From Funneliformis mosseae (lineage: Eukaryota > Glomeromycota > Glomeromycetes > Glomerales > Glomeraceae): a stretch of 31,818 bases of DNA. Positions 22,165-31,818 of this stretch are shown here, one piece after another; position 1 is the first letter of the stretch, and each line of letters starts with the position of its first letter. Where the stretch lies: contig CAJVPP010000466.1 in the NCBI GenBank assembly GCA_910592005.1, positions 1-31,818 on the forward strand, written 5' to 3'. The notes beneath the pieces are model-generated. The model did no database searches, had not been told where the DNA came from, and saw only the letters and a list, made by a program, of their open reading frames with translations. A program made the position numbers and the translations under genes.

Positions 22165-24600
22165 TTTGACGATACAATTTTAAAGATGTAAGAGAAGTGT
22201 ATAATAAAATTCGAACAAAAAGTTTTCTGAAAAGGATTCGGGTCATAAGATCTGCCAATGATGTGCATGATTTGGCAAAAATTGATTTTATTTGTTTATT
22301 ATAAACTATTATTTATTATTTGTTTATCATTTAATTTATTATTAAATTTATATTATAATAAGTAAATGAATATTTATAGTCTTAATTAAAGAAATCAAAT
22401 AGTAGTCTTTAAATCAAAACAGAAAATCATATAATTTAAAATCTTATTGGATTTTTTTTTTTATAAAGAATTAAATTAAATAACATGTTTTTTTATAAGT
22501 ATATTTATTTAAATCAAATTATAATCTATTTATTTCAAATTACTTAAAATATATAAAATTTTAATTATTATTTTAATTTTAATTATAATTTTCATATAGT
22601 AGAAAGAAGAAAACTACCAGAATAATAAAAATAAGTTAATATTAAATCTAAAATATCTAAAATATATTTTAACTAAAATTATATTTAACATATAAAAGTA
22701 AAATTAATTTTTTTGATATAGTTATATATTTCAAATTATTATAAAATATATTGTTATATAAAAATAAATTTAATATATATTTTAATAACTTGAAAACTTT
22801 ACAAAATAAGTTAATGCTAATAATTTAAATTTATTTTAATCTAAAAATAATATTTGACATATATAAATAAATTGATTTTTTTAGCAATTTTCTCAGTTTT
22901 TATTATAAAAGTCTTATTTTATTAAATATATTTTATTTTTATTAAAAATAATTCAATTTAAAATTATATTTAAAAGATTTATTATCTCTTAAATATAAAT
23001 ATAAATTATTTATAAGATACTTTATAAAATTATAATATTTTAATAAAAAAATCTCTTTTTATTAATCACTTTAAACTAAAAAATAACTAAAAATTATAGA
23101 CAAAATAATGACATTAAATCTATAAACTTTACTCTTCTTTAATAAAAAATAACTAATAATATCAATTAACTAAAAAGTAAATTATAAAATATTTCAATAA
23201 TCTGAACCTTTTACTATAGCAAAAAATACTACTGAAAATATAAAAATATAGTTAACTATTACTTCTTTTTTTAATAAAAAAATTATCTGAAACTAATAAA
23301 GCTTTTTTAAATAATAATCAAATTTTTGACATTTTTAAAAATAGTTTTAATAATAAAAATAAACAAAAAGTATTATTTAAAATTTTTATTTACTTTATTA
23401 TTATATTATATAAGTTATTTTTACAAAAAAAACTAATAAAAAAAAATAAAATAAAGCATATAATATATTTTCATTAAATTTTACTTTATTTATTGATATA
23501 TCAGTATGTAATTACTCTAAAAATACTATAAAAAATTATTTAAAATTGAATTTACATTTCATGATAAAATAAAAATACATTTATATTTTATTTATTTTAT
23601 TTAAATAACTTTATATTTTTATCCTTTATAAATAAATATATTATCAAATATATTTTGAATTTATTAAATTTATAAAAATTCTAATTTTTACTATTAAATT
23701 AAATATTAAATTATATTTTCTTTTTAAAAGATCACTCAATATATAATATCAATTAAAATTGTAATAACAAACTACTTTATATTTATAAATTATATAGATA
23801 TAATCACTGTTAACAAAATAAAATAATTATTTTATTTTTAAAGATCCTATATATATTTATTTTTATATAATGATTATTAAAAATATTTGTAAAAAATCTG
23901 AATTTTTTCTAAATTTATTAATTTTTTTTAATATAAATAAGATTACTAGACAAAACCTAAAGATTTTATAAGTCGTCTAAATGGAAAAGTAAAATTTAGT
24001 AAAATTATATTAAAATTATATTAAAAAATCTGTTAAATTCTGAAAAAAGTAAAACTATATCAAAGTTTATAAAAATGTGAAACATATAAAATCCTTAATA
24101 AAAATTTAGCAAACCTATAATTTAAACATTTTACTAAATCTAAAATAAATTTAGATAAGCATTCTTAGTATAGGTTGGGGCTGTACTTAGTTATTATTAT
24201 TATTAAATTAATCATCTACTAATTAATATTATTTTTAATATCAATTATAAAATTAATTTTCTACTTACCATTTAAAGCTATTATATTGCTTCTCATTTAT
24301 AAGCATCTTAAAGAATTAACCATAATACTACTTTATTAAAAGTATTTAATTAAGTTTTTTTTGAGTTTTTTGAGATTGAATATATTAATTAATATAAATT
24401 TTTTCTAAAATAAATGCTCTAATTTTAATGATTAAATTTGTTTATTTGTTTTTTTATTATACTATATATATTAAATTTAGCAATAAAAATAAAAGAATAA
24501 TTAATTTTATATAGTAATAATCTTTAACTTTCTTACCGTATATCAAAGTATATATTTATATTACAAAAAATATTAAAATTGAATTATACAAAAAGATTAA
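22165..24600. other. very AT-rich gene desert, left part
   Basis: After about 100 bp of probable kinase promoter the sequence becomes almost pure A/T from about 22280 on. No open frame of interest exists on either strand. A short less AT-rich patch at about 24165-24195 (TAGGTTGGGGCTGTACTTAG) may be an insertion scar. The last few hundred bases (24360-24600) may be the upstream part of the mariner relic, but I cannot align them. Confidence 0.6.
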
Positions 24601-24610
24601 GATTTTTTTA

Positions 24611-24800
24611 GATTGGTCTTCTTAATTTTTAAATCTTAATCCTATTGAATATTTGTAATATAAATTAGAATAAAGACTTTAAAAATGATTAAAGTATCTA
24701 AAAATTTATATGAACTTGAAAAAAATTCTATCAAAAATTTATATTAATTTAATTAAAAGTATATTATGTCAGATAGAAATATATATTAAAAATCAAAAAT
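24611..24800 (+). pseudogene. mariner/Tc1 transposase C-terminal relic
   Basis: One frame starting GAT TGG at 24611 reads D-W-S-S-stop-F-L-N-L-N-P-I-E-Y-L-stop, then a run ending K-N-L-Y-E-L-E-K and M-S-D-R-N-I-Y. This matches the end of Tc1/mariner DDE transposases (the DW..QSPDLNPIE..W block with the last catalytic acid, then the helical C-terminus). Stops fall where the family has Gln and Trp, and Ser, Pro and Asp of the block read Phe, Leu and Asn, all explained by C-to-T or G-to-A. Dead copy. Confidence 0.7.
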
Positions 24801-24899
24801 AGCTAATTAAATATTAAAAATTTATAATATTTATAATAAAATATAATTTTTAAATTAATTAATCAGATAGAAAAAAGAAAAAAAAAGTATTCAGTTAAC

Positions 24900-25920
24900 C
24901 TTTTAATAGAGTAATATACCTTTTTTTCTCTTTATAAAAACTTATCTTTAATTTTAAGACTTGAAAAACTTTAAAAATTATAAAAAATAATATTAGTTAA
25001 TTTTTCTTTTTTTTAAAAAATAAATTTTATATCCTTTCTTACTTTTATAAAACTTATCTTATTAGTTTAATAATTATAAACAAAAATGATTTACTTTTAA
25101 TTTAATATACTAAATTAAATATAATATTTTATCTAATTATACTTATATGAAGATATAATAAAAGATAATAGTAAATAAATTGATAAGATTTATTTATTAA
25201 TCTCTTGATTTATCTATCTTAAGTTGCTTTTAATTTAAGGAAAAATACAAAATATTTTTATAAAATAAAATACTAATAATAAAATATAATAAATAAGTAT
25301 AAATAATAAATATAATAATAATAAATATAATAAATATAAAATATATAATAACTCTACTAAATATATTATAACTAATAAGTATAATGAATATAAATAATAT
25401 ATTTAATATATCTAATAAATAAATTATAATCATTTTATCATATTATCAACTTTGTTAACTTTATTAATTATTTTTAATTACGTGATTAGTTACAGTCAAG
25501 AATTATGATTTTAAACTCTAATTCTTAGATGTAAAAAAATTCTGAAACTTATAAAAGATAAATATTAATTAGTTTTCTTTTCTTTTTTATTTTATTTTTA
25601 AAAATAAATCTTACATTTTTCTTTGTTTTTATAGAAATTATTTTTGATTTTAAAACTTAAGAACTAAGAAACCTACAAAAAAGTAAGTATTAATTAATTT
25701 TTTTTTAAAAAACTCATACTTTCTTTTTCTTTATAGAAATTTATTTCTGATTTATAAAATTTGAAAAACTTCAGATCAGATCTATAAAATAAGTTAATTT
25801 TAGTTTTTTATTTAAATTAAATAATAAATATTTCTTAAATTTTTTTTAAGTTTTATTTCATTTAAAAATTTAAGAATTTAAAAGTTCAACTTATAAAAAA
25901 AGGAACATTATTAAATATTT
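24900..25920. repeat. degenerate A/T-rich direct repeats of roughly 110-140 bp
   Basis: Similar blocks recur near 24915, 25020, 25530, 25600, 25710 and 25850. Each has a TTTCTTTTTATAGAAATTAT-like start followed by GATTTTAAAACTTGAAAAACTT-like sequence and a TTAATTAATTTTTT stretch. Copies are divergent and spacing uneven. Function unknown; an old satellite or a nested repeat. Confidence 0.45.
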
Positions 25921-26914
25921 CTTATAATAAAAAAAACTCAACCACTTAATTATATTAAAATAAAAGTAGATAATAATAAGAAATCTAATTCAATACTAAA
26001 AAATTCTGAATAAAAAATACAAAAAAAAATACTAATAAATAATAAATTTTTAAAGTATTTATAAGTAATTAATAATATGATAATTTCAAATAGTAAGTAT
26101 AAAAGTTAATTTTATAATTAATTTAAAGTAGTATTGATTAGTAAATAGTTTATTTAATAATAATATAAATTAATACTGCTTTAGTTAATATTCTATATTA
26201 TACAAATATTATCTCTTAAAGTGTAAGTATAAATTGGTCATAAAATATTGTAGAAAAATTATAATATTTTAATATCTAGTGATTATATAAAGATAAAATG
26301 AAGTTTATCAAATTTGTTATATTAAGATTTATCTAATGATAATATTTTTAAATTTTTAAAATTAATAATTATTAATATATATAAATTTTTCAATTTTTCA
26401 ATTTTTAAAGTAACTTATTATCTAATAATTATAAGAAAATGAAATTTAATTTATTGTATTTATCTATTAAAGGCCTATTAAATGATTATATTTCATATTT
26501 CTGAAATCAATAGATAACAAGATATATAAGTTTAAAAATTTAATTTTTTTATAATAATTTATTATATATTTATCTTTAAAATATCACTAATTAATTATAT
26601 TTTTTTTTGAATTTTTACTTAGAAAACATCATAAAATTTATTATAAAAATATTAATTTTTAAATAAATTATTTTAAAAATATTTAAAAATATTATAAATA
26701 ATTTTAATTATTAAATAAAATTACAGGTAAATTTGTTTGCAAAACATTTAAAAGGATAAGATAATTAAAGTAAACTATTTTAATAAAACTATTTCTAATA
26801 TATAAAATATACTGAAAGTTAAAAGAATTCTTTTTATATTTATATAAAATTAATATATAGAATTATTAAATAAATATAATAAATATAATAAAAAGAAAAA
26901 TATAGTGATGATCA
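25921..26914. other. AT-rich desert without recognisable feature
   Basis: I see nothing coding or structured here beyond A/T simple sequence. Confidence 0.5.
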
Positions 26915-27620
26915 AAAAAAATGTATTTTAAATTTTTAGTATTTTAATATTTTATCTTCTTAAATATAAATTTTAGAATAAAAATTCTTATAATTATTTT
27001 AATACTTGAGATTTTGAAAATGTAAATCATCAAATCATTTAATATAGATAATCTTGAATAAACTGATGATTAATATTTGTAATTAATAGTTAGTAAATTT
27101 TAATTATAAATAAAATATTTTTTAAAATAGTTATGATAAAACTAATTCAAAAGTTAATTAATTTACTTTAAAAGAGTATATATGTAAAGTTTTATAAAGA
27201 TTGGATTATTAGTTATAAATAAGTATTTAAAAATCATTAATTAATATATAAAAATTTAGAAAAAACATATTTTACTATGTAAATTGATGGTTTTTAATAA
27301 ATAATTTCTTTACATCCAATAATCTAATCTTTATAAAATTTATATATATATACTTCTAAATTAAATTAATTAGCTTTAAAGCTAATTTTATTATAGTTAT
27401 TTTAAAAAAAATTTTATTTATAATTGAAATTTTACTAAATGTTAGTTGTAAATATTGATCATCAGTTTACTTAAAATCTGAGAGATTATTTATATTAAAT
27501 CATTGATTTATATTTTCAGAATCTTAAACATTAAAGTAAGTATAAGAATTATTATTCTAAAATTTATATTTAAAAAGGTAAATTATTAAAATGCTAAAAT
27601 TCAAATGATAAATTTTTTTT
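26915..27620. repeat. long near-palindrome with arms of about 320-340 bp
   Basis: Left arm about 26915-27242, right arm about 27282-27620, with a loop of about 40 bp. Clear matches include AATATAAATTTTAGAATAA, AAACTGATGAT with its complement ATCATCAGTTT, AATTATAAATAAAAT, and TTTTATAAAGATT with AATCTTTATAAAA. Arms differ by scattered substitutions and small indels. It is likely a foldback element or a long-TIR MITE, and ends about 30 bp before the pogo relic. Confidence 0.75.
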
Positions 27621-28890
27621 AATTACTACAATATAATATAATAAATAAATGATATACAATCAATTCTATTTATACTGAACTTATCAGGCTAAAACATTTT
27701 GATTTATTATAACCAGAGTTCATTATTAAATTTTTTTATATACCGAACAGTTTAGTATATAAAACAAACTAATAAAATTAATATAAATTTCAAATTAATA
27801 AATATACTTTATTTAATATTTAATTTTGCAAAATAATAGTTAAAATAACAATAAAATGATTATGTTTCTTTTATTTAAATGCCTAAAATCTTATCATTAT
27901 ATGAAACATTTAATTCTTATTTTCAAATAATAAAAATCAATTTGTTTAAGATTTTTTATGATCATTAATTGAACTGTCTATGTAAATCTTTTAAAACTTT
28001 TATTTTTTTTATTAATTTCTCTAAATTTTGATCCTTATTCATATAAAAATCTTATCATTTTATCTATATATATTTCAGCTTATGTTAAAGTTATCTTCTC
28101 AATTTTTCTTATTGTTTCATCAATAAATTCATCCTTTTCATTATATTCATTCTTTTATTTGTTATCATTTCTAATATTTCTTTATCAGTAAATATATCTT
28201 CAATTTCGTCATCAATATAAATACAATCATCTTTAGAAAAATAATTATTTTCTAATAGATGAGTAATTAATCTTTTGAGTTCTTATATTTTATTTTCATT
28301 TAAAATAATAAATAAAATAATAAATTATATATTTTTTTATTATAAATAATAAAAATTTAAACATATCTATTGAAAATAGAAACTGAAATTGGAAAATTGA
28401 TTTCTTGTAAAAGAATATTAGTTTTTTTCTAACAATTTACAATAGTTTCTAATGATATTATAGACCAAGTCTCTGCTGCATTAAGTAAAACATCATAAAT
28501 ATTATAATTTGCAAGTTTTTGTATAACACCATTTTGCAAATCATCATAAGCATTAATTCAATTTTTAATAAAAAAGATATTTATAATAACACTTAAATAA
28601 ATAAATAATTCTAGCATCACAAAGTTGAAGAGCTATAGTAGTATTTGGTAGAAAAAATTTAACTTGTATATTATCTAATTTTGCTTAAGTTTTATCAAGA
28701 ATAATATGAAAAAAAATATTATTGATTAAAAAAATAATTTTTTAGTTTTTTTGTTTTATTTGATTATTAAGTATAAAATGAACTTTATTAAAGATACTAA
28801 TTTATATTTAAGCCTTTTTTTTCCAAAAATAATAAATAGGAAGATTTTTATAATTTAGATTTTGTATAACATAAGGTGTTTTTTGTTGAT

Positions 28891-29402
28891 TAAAGTTCTG
28901 AATCAGGCTAGGTTGACCTGTTTACTTGACCTGATCTGATTTGAAAATCCAGGTTAGGCCAGTAGATTTTCAGGTTAATATCAAGTCAGGTTAACAGGTC
29001 AAACTGATCTGATAAAATTCAGGTCAACCAATTATTATTCTTAAATGATGTTTTATAATTCAATTAGAATGATTTGTTATCATTCTTAAATGATAAGTTT
29101 ATTATTCAAGAATGATTTGTTATTATTCAAGAACAATTTTATCATTCAAAAATGATAATTTATCATTTAAGAATAATGATTTTATCATTCAAAATGATGA
29201 TTTATTATTTAAGAATGATGATTTATTATTCAAGAATGATGATTTTATCATTTAAAAATAATGATTTATCATTCAAGAATAATGGTTTTATTGTTTAAAA
29301 TAATGTTTTATAATTCGAACAGGTCAGATCAGGTTAAATAAAAATTTAAATTATGTTGAATTTTTATTTGATCTGATCTGAACTAACCTATTTGAAGCTT
29401 TA
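28891..29402. mobile_element. 512-bp hAT-like MITE inserted in the pogo relic
   Basis: The ends TAAAGTTCTGAATCAGG and (reverse complement) TAAAGCTTCAAATAGG are inverted. Flanks TTGTTGAT (28883-28890) and ATGTTAAT (29403-29410) form an imperfect 8-bp duplication (6 of 8). Subterminal regions carry many copies of CAGGTC/GACCTG and CAGATCAG/CTGATCTG. The middle is an array of palindromes. It splits the transposase coding sequence, so it inserted after the pogo copy and is less decayed. Confidence 0.75.
29035..29325. repeat. array of ATCATTCAAGAATGAT-type palindromes
   Basis: About ten units of roughly 22-30 bp around the core TATCATTCAAGAATGATGATTT, with changes such as AAGAATAAT and TTTAAAAAT. 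Each unit is an inverted repeat about a CAAG or TTAA centre. The core resembles the hairpin halves of the array at 3125-3690. Confidence 0.75.
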
Positions 29403-30214
29403 ATGTTAATAAATAAAAGTTAGATTCAATGTTTCAATACCAATAGAATTTGTAACACAAAGTATTATAATGCAAGCTTTTTCTTTTATATCTATTTATT
29501 TTAGAACAGATTAAAGTTCGTTAAGGTTCCATTTTTCAAAAAATCTAGTTTTATCAGCATTTCAAATATCTTTAGGTTAATAAAGTTTAAGTAGTTATTA
29601 TAATTTAATTCTATTATTTTCTAATAATTCAGCAGGAGAATACTTGCTAATTTACCTTGCTTTTTAAATTGTTGAAGTCCTTATCTTTTTTTAAATCCAG
29701 TAAACCAACTATCAGATTGGTTAAAATTTAAAATTATTAATTTGAAAGTTATCAGCAAAAAATTTTGCTTTTATTTTAAGGATATGACTATCAATATCTT
29801 AATTTGACATAAATGCATTATCAATTTAAAGTCCAAAAGTACTATCAAGTTATGATCATTTAGAACTACGAAAATTTTTAATATTGCCTTATTTTTCAGT
29901 TATAATAAAAGGCTAATGTTCCTTTTTTTAAAAAATATCTGTAACTGTTGACTTTCTAATATTATATTTATCAGAAATTTCTATATTACTAATATTTGAA
30001 TTTTTACAAATTTTTCGTTTAAATGCAATCAAAGATTAACATATTTTCTTTTTGACATAAATCAAGTTTTCAAAATAAAATATGGTAATGTGAAATTTTT
30101 AGTAAGAAAATTATAATAATTAAACTTTCTTTGATAAGTTTATTAAATTAAATGATGTAATAATAACAATTAATAATGATCTAATTAATAATGTAATAAT
30201 AAAGTTAAAACTAT

Positions 30215-30290
30215 CAGAAACTGACAGACCTGTCAAATATGACATATATGTCAAATATGTCATATCTACCAGATAGGACACATATATCAT
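30215..30290. repeat. cluster of short TGACATATATGTCA palindromes
   Basis: GACAGACCTGTC, TGACATATATGTCA, TGTCATATC and GATAGGACAC occur within 75 bp inside the 5' part of the pogo relic. The cluster resembles the subterminal motifs of the small hAT-like elements and may be a further scar. Confidence 0.5.
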
Positions 30291-30894
30291 TTATTATATT
30301 TTTATTATATTTATCATTATTATTATTTATTTCATATTTAACATAATTAGTATATCTATTAGCTCTATTATTATTGTCAATAGTATCATTAATACCATAG
30401 ATTTTTTTTAATTATAATTTTTTGATATAAAGGGCATGAAAATACCTTAAAAAAAAGATAGATTCTAACAGATTTCAACATTATATTCAATATATATTTA
30501 ATAATAATAATAAATACTCTTAAATATTTTATAAATATAAAACTTATAATTTTATTCTTGTTAACTAAATAAATTCTTTAACAAATAGCATATCAAATTG
30601 ATTAGATTTAAGTTATAGCTATTATCTCTCTGACTTTAAATCATAGTTAACTTATTTGAAGGAAGAGTAACGTGAGTAATATTAATAATGAATAATATTG
30701 ATAATTTAGTATATAAAATTTAAATTTAATAATAATGAGCTGGTTAAGTTAGTTCAGATGTGATATATAGAGATTTATTAGGATAATTTGATATAATCAG
30801 AGCTGATAATTATAAAAAATTTAATTCTAGTATATTGGGATTATTATAATCAGATTTAATATAAACAGGTTTAATATAAACAAAATTAACTGTA

Positions 30895-31460
30895 TATATA
30901 AAATAAAAAAAATAAAAATAATATAATAAATTTAGTTTAAAATAAAAAATTTATAGTAATCTTAATGAAATAATTAATTCAAAAGAGAATTTGATTTAAA
31001 AAATATTAAATAGAAAGAATATCTTACAAATATTAACTAATATAATATTAAGTTATATTTGATTTTTAGTTTTAAATATAGATTTTAATATAATTTTTTA
31101 TTTATAAAAATATTTTAAATAATAAAAGATATCAATTATTTAAAGAATCTATCATTATGTAAATTTTATTTTGTTTAATAATAAAAATTAATAGATATAA
31201 TTATATTAGTTTATAAATAAAGTTTTTACAATTTTAGTGTATTAAATATAAATTTTAGCTAAAATTATAAATACATAATTTAACATAATTTATTTATTAC
31301 ATATATATAATTTAGTATTTTACATAGCATAATTCTAAATATTCTACTTAGATTAGTAAATTAAAAGATAAATTAAAATCTATCTTAACAATAGCTAATA
31401 ACTTTTACTAACTTAAAAATATTTAAGTTAATTATACAAATTTATTCTTATTATTCTATA
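30895..31460. other. AT-rich desert without recognisable feature
   Basis: Nothing coding or structured is seen in this 566-bp stretch right of the pogo relic. Confidence 0.5.
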
Positions 31461-31502
31461 TTGTCAACAGAGTAATTAACCAGTCATAATGAAGTCACGT
31501 GG

Positions 31503-31637
31503 ATGACGCAATATAACGATCTCTTAATTCAGAATTCTGAAAATACTGAGAATTCTGCAAATTCTGAAAATACAGAAGATCTACGTAATTCTAAAAATCT
31601 TTCAAATACTGATAATAATCATAATTTTACAAATTAA
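31503..31637 (+). CDS. doubtful 44-codon frame, Asn/Ser/Glu-rich
   Basis: ATG at 31503 gives MTQYNDLLIQ, then NSENTENSANSENTE-like low complexity, ending TAA at 31637. The DNA behind it is a degenerate repeat of AATTCTGAAAATACTG. It lies in a patch of more balanced composition (about 31465-31660) at the far edge of the desert. It could be a first exon of a gene running out of the window, a fragment, or chance. No domain recognised. Confidence 0.2.
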   Translation: MTQYNDLLIQNSENTENSANSENTEDLRNSKNLSNTDNNHNFTN

Positions 31638-31818
31638 ATAAAATCTAAGGATATTTGGTATTATACGTATTCTTAATATTCTAAATTTTATTATTATTTT
31701 TATTTTATTTTATATTTTTATTATTTTACGTATTATCAATATATTTATTTTACTTATAGTTTATTTTGCCAAATTAGTTAGTTTATAGCATAGTAATTAG
31801 TTAGCCGTGACAAAAGAA

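Larger units (their letters stand above)
27960..30058 (-). pseudogene. pogo/Tigger (TIGD-like) transposase pseudogene, interrupted
   Basis: It reads on the minus strand from ATG at 30058 (MSKRKYVNL). In order: an N-terminal helix-turn-helix piece with NISNIEISDKYNIRKSTVTD; a CENP-B-type block with HILKIKAKFFADNFQINNF then SDSWFTGFKK; the first catalytic block read as N-A-D-K-T-R-F; the insertion at 28891-29402; NLPIYYFWKKKA; LPNTTIALQLCDARII (the PPNTTSxLQPLDxG block); LLNAAETWSIISLETIVNC; and an acidic C-terminus with DDEIEDIFTDKEILE. Every block carries stops or frameshifts. The N-A-D-K block (29529-29571) has TGA where the family has Trp, and Glu to Lys and Gly to Arg by G-to-A. Not functional. 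Confidence 0.8.
27656..30892 (-). mobile_element. 3.2 kb decayed pogo/Tigger transposon
   Basis: The left end CAATCAATTCTATTTATAC and the right end (reverse complement CAGTTAATTTTGTTTATA) are degenerate versions of the CAGTCAACTCTTGTTATAAC terminus of the MITE at 1956-2127. Both are flanked by TA (27654-27655 and 30893-30894). The differences between the termini are mostly C-to-T or G-to-A. The element encloses a ruined transposase on the minus strand and a later hAT-like insertion. Confidence 0.72.

Noticed and set aside
25230..25433. 67-codon minus-strand frame in the desert
   Set aside because: Almost only Ile, Tyr, Phe and Leu from AAT/ATA repeats; chance.

Overview
This is a eukaryotic, intron-rich, extremely AT-rich window. 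Short GT-AG introns, the gene set (an Ime2/MAK-type kinase, EB1/Bim1, an Rxt2-like Rpd3L subunit, DPM2, a Tra2-like SR protein, a fungal Asx-homology protein) and heavily decayed pogo/Tigger and mariner transposons fit a fungus. The style is that of arbuscular mycorrhizal Glomeromycotina (Rhizophagus/Gigaspora type). The organism assignment is an inference from composition and gene style, not a database result.

Layout. Bases 1 to about 3930 are transposon sequence: a 2.76 kb element with 77-bp perfect terminal inverted repeats, a small pogo-type MITE nested inside it, and a 1.0 kb non-autonomous hAT-like element filled with minisatellite. Bases 4253-22164 form a compact gene island with seven genes. 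In order these are an Asx-homology (DEUBAD) protein (+), an HMG-box-like protein (-), a Tra2-like splicing factor (-), an Rxt2-like protein (+), DPM2 (-, first exon not found), EB1 (-) and a MAK/ICK/Ime2-like kinase (-). I rebuilt exon structures by hand; intron phases close in every gene except the DPM2 start. Two pairs converge (Asx with HMG; Rxt2 with DPM2) and one pair diverges (Tra2-like and Rxt2-like share a 355-bp intergenic promoter region).

Bases 22165-31818 are a gene desert of very AT-rich sequence that still holds recognisable fossils: a mariner transposase C-terminus, a long near-palindrome, and a full-length 3.2 kb pogo/Tigger element with degenerate TIRs, TA duplications and a ruined transposase. 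A 512-bp hAT-like element sits inside the pogo relic. The fossils look ruined mainly by C-to-T / G-to-A change (stops at Gln and Trp positions), resembling RIP or deamination of methylated cytosine.

The genes are housekeeping and regulatory (chromatin, splicing, microtubule ends, ER mannosylation, signalling) and do not form one pathway. The most novel item is a pair of hAT-like elements with different subterminal motifs but the same kind of internal array of ATCATT...GAATGAT palindromes, each flanked by an imperfect 8-bp duplication.
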